A stretch of DNA of 64,000 nucleotides from Microdochium bolleyi (lineage: Eukaryota; Ascomycota; Sordariomycetes; Xylariales; Microdochiaceae). Below are positions 56,867 through 64,000 of the stretch, one piece after another. Within the stretch, counting starts at the first letter, position 1. Every line of letters begins with the position of its first letter. Under the pieces are notes generated by a model that worked only from the letters and a program-made list of their open reading frames with translations, ran no database searches and was not told the origin of the DNA. The stretch lies in the NCBI GenBank assembly GCA_001566295.1, contig KQ964245.1, positions 1,307,524 through 1,371,523 on the forward strand, written 5' to 3'. Position numbers and translations under genes: made by a program.

Positions 56867-59800
56867 TGCAATGGTAGCAGAAACTCGAGGACTGGCCAGT
56901 AGTCGAAAGGACCAGCAGCGAGCTAGATATGATATGGCCGGAGCTTCCTCGAGAGTTGAGAGTCAGGCGAGGTTACCTTCGCGAGCTAGCAGAGAACAAG
57001 CAACGAGCTGGTCTGCCACAGCCCTTGCTTAGCCCTCGGAGGTTTGTTTGGTCTGGGATGGACGGTTGCAGAGGGGCGACTATCATTGCCGTCGGAAGAA
57101 CAATGCTGATGGCGAACTGCAGTGTGACTGGAGGCAGGTCAGCCACAACACCACGCCACAAATCGGGACGTGCTTGAAGAAAGCTCCAATGTGTTTTGGT
57201 GCGGGTCCAAGTGTATCTGCTCGTATCCGTCAAAGGGCGACTTGAGGCGATGGAACCACGCGATGTCCCCGCCGTTGGGTTAACCAACAGTTGTTGCCTG
57301 GCAAGGTTAAGCTGCGTGCTAGGATACTAAAGTTGACCCGCAACTGCGAGTATGTTACAGCGTGTGCAGCCGATGTAGAGGAGAATTGATCGCGTCCTCC
57401 AGGGTCTGAGACCTCCACGCATATGGTTCAGGGGCTAGTTGAGGATGCTCTGTCAGAGCGATATGGCGAGGCGAGTACGGTTGCAGAGAGGGCCGGGTTA
57501 GAGGGCCGAGATCTGACACAGCAATCCGAACGAGACTGTGCCCTTCGTATTCAAGCGAGGCACGTTGTCGAGTGCCAACACCTGGAATAGCAGGGGAAGG
57601 GAAATGCTCCCGGACAACGAGCCCCTGGCGCTTGAGCCTGAGGGGATGCGCGACAGGGAGTCAGCCAAGAGAGCAGCGCAAGCTACCGCACAACCATGCT
57701 GGTGAGTCGATCTAGGTTGATTCTCGAGATGCCTGATGGCTGGGCGGAGAGGCGTGGCAAGGACCCTGGAGAGGGGTGTCCTTGACCCGCAGGTGTTAGT
57801 CAGTATCGTGGAGAAGACCCGGAATGCATGAGCAGGACCGGGAGATTGGAGCCTGCGCGCACACGACACGAGATCGTCTGCAAGCAACAGGGAAGGGACG
57901 GTGACGGCAAGGACAATGGCACCAGTTGGCACCAGCAAAGAACAAGCAGCAGTAACATGCAGGAACGTGACAACCAGGCCGTAGAGTTGTGAGACGCGCG
58001 ATCGGCGGCGCGAAGTAACCATGTGCGACAGGGCCAGAGGGAAAATTAAAGACTGCCACCTCGGGACGGCGCTAGTCACTGTCGACGACAGCCGCAGAAG
58101 CAGAAACCGCCGCCATTCGAATCGGCTGTCATGGTGTTACTGTCGCTAGTGGCAGATGGCAGCGGCAGCGGCAGAGCACCTCCCGACGTCTTGACACGAC
58201 ATACACGTTGTTTGTGCTCTGGTGATATTCATGAGAAGCCAAGCCGGCTCCCCTGTCGGTGATGAGCACGAACCGACGGCACAGCTGCAGCCAGTGAGGG
58301 TCATCTCTGCAGGACGGGCTCCAAGACGAGCAATTGGCATTGAGCAGCGCCAAGCAGTGGCAGTCGCCGTCGCCCGAAAGCAGTAAGAGATCGGAAGTCG
58401 CAGCCGCAGGGTGCACAAGCCTCAGTCGGGGATCAGATGCTCGTCGAGGTAGTCGGTACTGCGCATTGCGCATTGCCTCTCAGAACTGAGCTCTGTGGCT
58501 GGGCGTGAGGAACCGGCCACGGCGGCCACAGGACAATGAGCGTTTGTCCCATCTTGACAGCAGGCGACTGAGACGAGGCAAGCGGCGTCTCTTGCTCGGG
58601 CGTCGCTGTCGACGATGAAGCTTTGGCAGTGTCTGTAGCGTGGTCGCGCGGTGGTCTCCGCATTGGGGCGCGTCCCCTCGTTGGGGATGTAACGTTGTAG
58701 TGATGGGAGGTGGGCGGCGACATGCGCAGGTGGACAGATGAATGGCGCAGCTGATGCCAGCCAACCACAGGGGTAGCACCTGCCCTGCACGCTGGCAGCC
58801 TGAGGACTTCCAGCCACAGCCCAGGGCGCAGGGGTCCATGTCCGACCTCTTTGCCGGCGACGCTCAACCATGAAGTTCACAATCGTCATGACGTCGAATG
58901 CTCCAGGCAGCATCACCACCTTCCGGAACTCAGCATGGGGAAATCCGCTCTGTCCTCCCAGCCGGTGACAGAGGCCAACCAACGGCAATGCTCGCTTCGC
59001 TTTGCTCTCGACATAATCTAGTCCAGATATCCTGAGCCCGGCCCGGACCTCGCACTCGACCCACGGCCAATTACCTCTATCCTGGGCCGCGACATATTGG
59101 CAGGCGCCACACCACGCGAGCATTGCTATGGTGGTGCTGCAGACCCTAGCACTCTCTAAATCCTTCACGCCAAGACCTGTCCCAACGTCCCGGCATGCCA
59201 TTGCATGCTCGCCAAGGCGGAGCAGAATGCGTGCAGCGAGCCGCAGCCTGTGCGACTCCCGTAAGTATAAAACGACCGCCCGTGGTCGACGCAGGCCCAG
59301 GCCAGTGATCTGTCAAAGCTGCGCACAGGAGAACAATTCCTGGCTGCGCCTACGCGTCTCGGTCCCTGATCAACGAAGACTTCGAGGTGAGATTTATGTC
59401 TGTGGCAAGCAAGCCAGTGGTGGAATTGCGGAGACTTGAAGCTCTCCGGCCAAGCCGAACTTCGCCGGGTTTCTCCTCACCATCATCCCGGGACAGACCC
59501 TCTCCGTAACGACCCCAGACTCACGATGAGTGCGGTAACGGAGTTCAGGAACGTCATCACCGACGCTCCGGCTTGTGTGACCGGTTCTTGGCAGTTCCAT
59601 GATCGCTATCGCGTACATATGCTCCCTGTCACGTTCGCGAGCGTGGCCGAGATCATTTGTGCCACCCGTGCGTGACGCATCCGTTCCAGAATGTTCCGAA
59701 ACTGGCTGCACGAATGCTCAGATTCGTAGCTTTCCGAAGTTTGGAGCTCCGGTCAATTACACGAAGAAAGCTGGAATCTTAGAGAACAATTCCCCGCACA

Positions 59801-60520
59801 TATGGAGTGCGTACCTACACCACACCTGCCGCCTCGAAAAAAGTGACGCTAGGTGAGACTAGAGCCCGTTACAGGACGGGGAAGGTTCGATGCATTGTCT
59901 GCAGATCGGTGCCACCAGCTTTCCACCAACACAGGCGCGCCGCCGCAGCACATGTTCCTCCGACCCTTCTTATCGGTCGAACCGGGAGGGCCACTGACGT
60001 CCGGTCAAACACGGCTATCAGACGGGGTCCTGTGCCCACACTGTAGGCATTCTGTGACAAGAACACACGTATGATCAGGATATCAGCCAGTCACCGGCGT
60101 TGCCAGGCTGAGGCGACCTCGAGCTGGCGGACACAGAATCAACGTTTCATCATAGTCCGGCCCCAATGGTTCCATCCGGAGGGTTCACCGGCAGAGACAG
60201 GCTCTCGCACCGTTGAAGCTCAGCCATGCCAACAATGGATTGGCCCTGGTAGCTCTCAAGGTTGCCACTAACTTTGTTCCGCCGCACCATGACGCTTGAT
60301 CGTCCGGACTGACTCTTGCTGTGGTCCCCAGCTCCAGTGCCCTTGATATGAGTGTAGATTTTCTTCGGATCACTGCCACAGGCTCTTGTTCTTCTTCCTG
60401 ATGTTGCTTCGGTAGCAAACACCCATATCCAACACTCCTCTTCCCTCACCCTCCCTAATCAATACCATCGAGATCAACCCCTTTCCATACTCCGGTCCAG
60501 AAACGACACTTTAGCCCAAG
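56867..60520. other. divergent promoter region between hxk3 and dam1
   Basis: The interval is 3.65 kb long. Minus-strand frames at 57,498-58,079 (193 codons, starting with GTG) and 58,422-59,201 (259 codons) have no recognisable motif and I do not call them. The bases just before dam1 are pyrimidine-rich, as in a fungal leader. Confidence 0.55.
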
Positions 60521-61953
60521 ATGAGACTCATCATCCGGGATCACTCCGAGGCCGCCAGTGCCTACGTGGCCAAGTACATCATCGATAGGATCAACCACTT
60601 TCAGCCCACCTCGGCTCACCCATTCGTGTTGGGCCTCCCCACAGGGTCCAGCCCTCTCGGCGTTTACAAGATCCTCGTGGAGCAGCACAAGGCTGGTCTT
60701 GTAAGTCATGTAGTCTATATGAATACAGAAGATGTAAATGTTGGCATGGTGGACTGTATTGGCTGACCCGCCTGGAACGATCATTAGGTATCATTCGAAA
60801 ATGTCGTCACTTTCAACATGGTAAGCATAATCATAATAAGCCCATCTTTGCCGTGATTCCATTCTTCGTTGTGAAGGAACATGATGACTAACATGGTCGA
60901 CATCACAGGACGAATACGTCGGCATCCCCCGGGACCACCCTGAGAGCTACCACTCATTCATGTGGAAGAACTTCTTCTCACACGTCAACGTGCGGCCCGA
61001 GAACGTCCACATCCTCGACGGTAACGCGCCGAACCTCGAGGCCGAGTGCGTCGAGTACGAGGCCAAGATCAAGCGCGCCGGCGGCATCGACTTGTTCCTC
61101 GGCGGCATTGGCGAGGACGGACACATCGCCTTCAACGAGCCCGGCTCGAGTCTGGCGTCGCGCACTCGCGTGAAAACCCTGGCGTACGACACGATCCTCG
61201 CCAACTCGCGCTTCTTCGACAATGATATCGACAAGGTGCCTCGCATGGCGCTCACCGTGGGCGTGCAGACGGTGCTTGAGGCACGCGAGGTTGTGGTCAT
61301 TATTCTTGGCGCCAGGAAAGCCCTTGCGCTGCAAAAGTGCATCGAGCAGGGCGTCAACCACATGTGGACGCTATCGAGCCTTCAGCTGCATCCTCACCCC
61401 ATGATTGTGTGCGACGAGGATGCGACATTGGAGCTGCAGGTCAAGACTGTCAAGGTAAGATGAGTTCGATAGAGTGCAAACACCCACAGCCAGCATTAAC
61501 CACTTCTTTGTCCAACAGTACTTCAAGAGCATCGAGAAGGTCGCTCTCAAGGAAGGCTTCGAGCAGATCCTCCCGTCCTCCATCCGGACCGGCACCACCC
61601 AGGTGACCAACCAGCAGCGGCAGCCTGTGACACCCATCAAGACTGCCCTCCCCAAGACCGCCGCCATCAACATCATCACACAGTCGCCGCCAACATCACC
61701 GCAGAGCAACGAGCCCGAACCTGAGCACATCATCTCGTCGTCGCCCACGATCCTGGCCCCGCAGCCAGTGACGTCGAGGCTGCTCCGCCCGACATCCCCG
61801 GCCAACGAGTATCCCGTGCGCTCGGTCTCGCCGGACCTCGTGCCGGACCGCATGGCTGACCGCGTGGTGGGAGCGCCCGACATCAAGAGGCGGCTAACAC
61901 CGCAGCCAGAGCACGCCCAGCAGCAGCAGAGGCTCGCTAGTGTCGGTGCTTGA
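60521..61953 (+). CDS. dam1: glucosamine-6-phosphate deaminase with a long C-terminal extension
   Basis: Four exons, 60,521-60,700, 60,788-60,820 (33 nt), 60,909-61,454 and 61,519-61,953, give 397 residues. The tiny second exon encodes VSFENVVTFNM and joins in phase to DEYVGI. The enzyme is NagB-like, converting glucosamine-6-phosphate to fructose-6-phosphate and ammonia in the cytosol, the last step of GlcNAc catabolism. Catalytic residues fall at the same numbers as in E. coli NagB: D72 in NMDEYVGI, then D141, H143 and E148 in EDGHIAFNEPGS. The phosphate-loop motif LPTGSSPLGVY is near the N-terminus. The core ends at about residue 285; the last 110 residues are low-complexity with repeated SP sites (TQSPPTSPQS, LLRPTSPANEY, VRSVSPDL) and a QQQQ tail, absent in bacterial enzymes. 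The ATG used is the first in frame (AAG before ATG). Confidence 0.95.
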
Positions 61954-63003
61954 AGCGTCAGTTACATGGTCGACGTATGCTTTGACCTAACAGGGCAACT
62001 CACTTGCCCGCTCTCAAGGTTCGCCATGCTCGGCTTCTTGCGAGAACCATTGACTTTTCTTGGCATGAGGAGGGTTTTTCTGATCATTTGGAGTTCCTCT
62101 TCCATACGTTCGTTCTGCACAACGGGTCGGCTCTACGAGATGGTCCTTCTGCTTCAGGCTTTGTGAACCCTTGTCTTTTTTGATACATTTTCGCCAAGCA
62201 TAACGCTCGCTCTCTGCTTAGATTCACAAAAGGAAATCGCCGCGTGGTCTATTTGATTGATTGATTGATTTCGTAGTCTTGAAATACCCAATCGTTACAC
62301 ATCATAGAATGAATTAAGAAGTCTCATGATTGCCCGTCATCATCACGCTTGTTTCTGTTTATGAGGTCGTGTATGCGTTGCGTCTGTCCATGATGTTTAC
62401 TCCCTGGTTGTTCGCCGAGGGTCACGGCACATGCAGGCAGGACGTCCTTGTCCATCATAACTGCTGCGCCACGGTACGCTTGCTCTGAATCGCACTGCAC
62501 GAGCTCTCCTGACGAGATTGTTCTTCTTTTCCCTCGCCGAATAGCCATCAGACGAGACTTTGTTCAGTGGGTGGTGGAGGTGGTGGTGGCGTCGTTCAAA
62601 AGCCAAGAACTAACGCCACCCACACATCACGTCTAAGCATAACGCTTAAACATGTCACTGTTCAGGTCGAGGGTTTTCTGCGGCAACCACGCTTCTATGT
62701 CATCTCAGCACCTCGTTGAGTCCCTTGCCGTTTTAATCGATTGACCAGTCTCCTTTGAGCAACATAATGCGTGATGTTGGGAGCTGTGCTACCAGAAAGA
62801 GGGCGTATAAATATCTCGAGCAGCCGGCGTTCATTGTTGTGGGTGACTCACCAGAAGAATATAGCAAGTACTCTATGAACAAGACGTCCTTTCAAGTCTA
62901 TACCATAAGGACCAAACCTCAAAGCACATCAGAAAATCGACTTATCCCCCATCCCTCCCTCACTTATCAACCCCCGTTGTCCTCGTCAAAGAAGAAAACC
63001 AAA
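61954..63003. other. short intergenic region after dam1
   Basis: The dam1 3' flank and the leader of the next gene. It contains a (TTGA)n repeat (62,253-62,270) and no supportable gene. The frame running into 63,004 from 62,755 looks random and is taken as leader. Confidence 0.6.
62253..62270. repeat. (TTGA)n microsatellite
   Basis: Four and a half units in intergenic DNA downstream of dam1. Confidence 0.8.
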
Positions 63004-63354
63004 ATGGCCACTGCAACACAAACCTTCTCAATCCCGCTCCGCACCATTCTCGCGCGTCACAATGCTGCACCACCTCGCCCTATTTTCCTGGCTACCGCCC
63101 CCATCGAGAGGGCCACCCCTCGGCTTCTTCATCCAGGAGGAGCTCGCGGGTACGCGACTAGTAATAATACTACGGCGACCACCCCAGTCGGAGGCACCGG
63201 TTCTGCCTCGCCGCCAGCAAGCGTCTGGAGGCGTCTCGCTTCCACGCCCAGGGGCAGGGCTTTTCTGGGTGTCGGCCTCGTGCTGCTCTGCGTGGCGGAT
63301 TGGGAGGTGTATACATGGTACAATGCGCGTGACACTTCCATTGGCCACACTTGA
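63004..63354 (+). CDS. small predicted mitochondrial membrane protein
   Basis: A 116-residue single-exon frame whose ATG follows ACCAAA, a good fungal start context. The first 50 residues are rich in Arg, Ala and Ser with almost no acid, and end in GARGY/ATS, the R-x-Y site typical of mitochondrial presequence cleavage. A Pro/Ser/Thr/Gly-rich linker follows, then WRRLASTPRGRAF and a hydrophobic segment at about 86-106 (FLGVGLVLLCVADWEVYTWY), so the mature form would be a roughly 66-residue single-pass inner-membrane protein. The length, charge pattern and start context make it more credible than the chance frames around it. I do not recognise the family and assign no function. The upstream in-frame extension to 62,755 is excluded because it is unlike protein. 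Confidence 0.68.
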   Translation: MATATQTFSIPLRTILARHNAAPPRPIFLATAPIERATPRLLHPGGARGYATSNNTTATTPVGGTGSASPPASVWRRLASTPRGRAFLGVGLVLLCVADWEVYTWYNARDTSIGHT

Positions 63355-64000
63355 GTGAGCCACAAGACGAATCAGGTCTTTGTTGAACTTGAGGAAAGCA
63401 GCGATCTGCCATGGAGCAGGGTCTTGAATTTGAGTTGGGCAAGTGCAGACGCCCGGGTTGGCAATACTGAGATGGTAGTGCTGGCTCGCAGACGGTCAGC
63501 ACTGTGCCAGGGGAAGGAGGGCAGGAGAAACAAAGGTGTGCAACGAACATAGTCACCGATAATCTATAACGCATATTGGTGATCTTCTGTTGAGGGCATT
63601 TACAAGTCTTCGACACGGAGATCAAGTCGAATCCTGAAGGTCAACACGTTCTTTACCCGTCGTTTTAATCAATCATACCCTGAGACTTTCCGCAATGTGA
63701 TAGTATACCGTGCCCTCAATCTACGCAGCCTGTTGCTGATTTGCCGGAGCTGACAATGGTCAGATATGGTTCTCTCATGGCGAACTGATTTCTCTGGCTG
63801 ACAATTCGGAGATCGCTTGCGCGCCTAGAAACATTATTCAATGGTGCACGGAGTTATTGAGGACAGAGGATATCGTTGCTTTGTTGTCTGCCGACCTGCT
63901 CGCGCCGTCGTCCATAGCAAGTAGGCAAGGGCGGTTCAGATTCTCTGACATCGTTAGTATCGCGCGACAACCTCAATATCCTCAAGCAGAGACCTATCAT
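63355..64000. other. window end without a supportable gene
   Basis: Only short chance frames are seen. A gene may begin beyond the window. Confidence 0.6.

Noticed and set aside
57498..58079. Minus-strand frame with hydrophobic stretches, possible transporter relic
   Set aside because: It begins with GTG, has too few helices and no transporter motif.
58422..59201. Minus-strand frame of 259 codons between hxk3 and dam1
   Set aside because: No motif or gene-like structure; position in a divergent promoter region argues against it.

Overview
This window is nuclear DNA from a filamentous ascomycete (Pezizomycotina, most likely a sordariomycete). The genes carry short introns of 57-107 nt with GTRNGY donors, CTRAC/CTGAC branch sites and YAG acceptors, intergenic DNA is GC-rich and microsatellite-laden, and every recognisable protein has its closest familiar relatives in moulds. 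Eleven protein-coding genes are supported, a low density of about one per 5.8 kb. No tRNA, rRNA, transposon ORF or CRISPR array was seen. A 16-N assembly gap inside a poly-C run lies at 30,430-30,445.

Left part (1-24 kb). The first 16.3 kb holds no gene I can support. It is followed by a bZIP-type transcription factor (16,484-17,466, three exons) and, after 4.4 kb of simple repeats, by a CIA30-type complex I assembly factor (21,903-22,818, three exons). The middle (24-38.6 kb) holds a membrane-bound SREBP-type bHLH regulator on the minus strand (24,078-27,233), an unrecognised single-pass membrane protein with a long cytoplasmic tail (32,268-33,938, minus) and a UvrD-family helicase of the Srs2 type (35,492-38,566, plus).

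Right part (38.8-62 kb): an N-acetylglucosamine (GlcNAc) catabolic gene cluster. In order: GlcNAc-6-phosphate deacetylase (dac1, minus), a GH3-GNAT fusion protein (nag3, plus), an Ndt80-like transcription factor of the RON1 type (ron1, plus), a hexokinase-like GlcNAc kinase (hxk3, minus) and glucosamine-6-phosphate deaminase (dam1, plus). Together they describe a complete intracellular route: GlcNAc is phosphorylated by HXK3, deacetylated by DAC1 and deaminated and isomerised by DAM1 to fructose-6-phosphate, with NAG3 probably acting on chitin- or peptidoglycan-derived glycosides and RON1 as the resident activator. dac1/nag3 and hxk3/dam1 form two divergent pairs around ron1. No GlcNAc transporter (ngt1) is visible in the window. 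The cluster is followed by a small predicted mitochondrial inner-membrane protein (63,004-63,354).

All gene models were built by eye from reading frames, splice signals and family motifs; none was tested against a database or transcript data.
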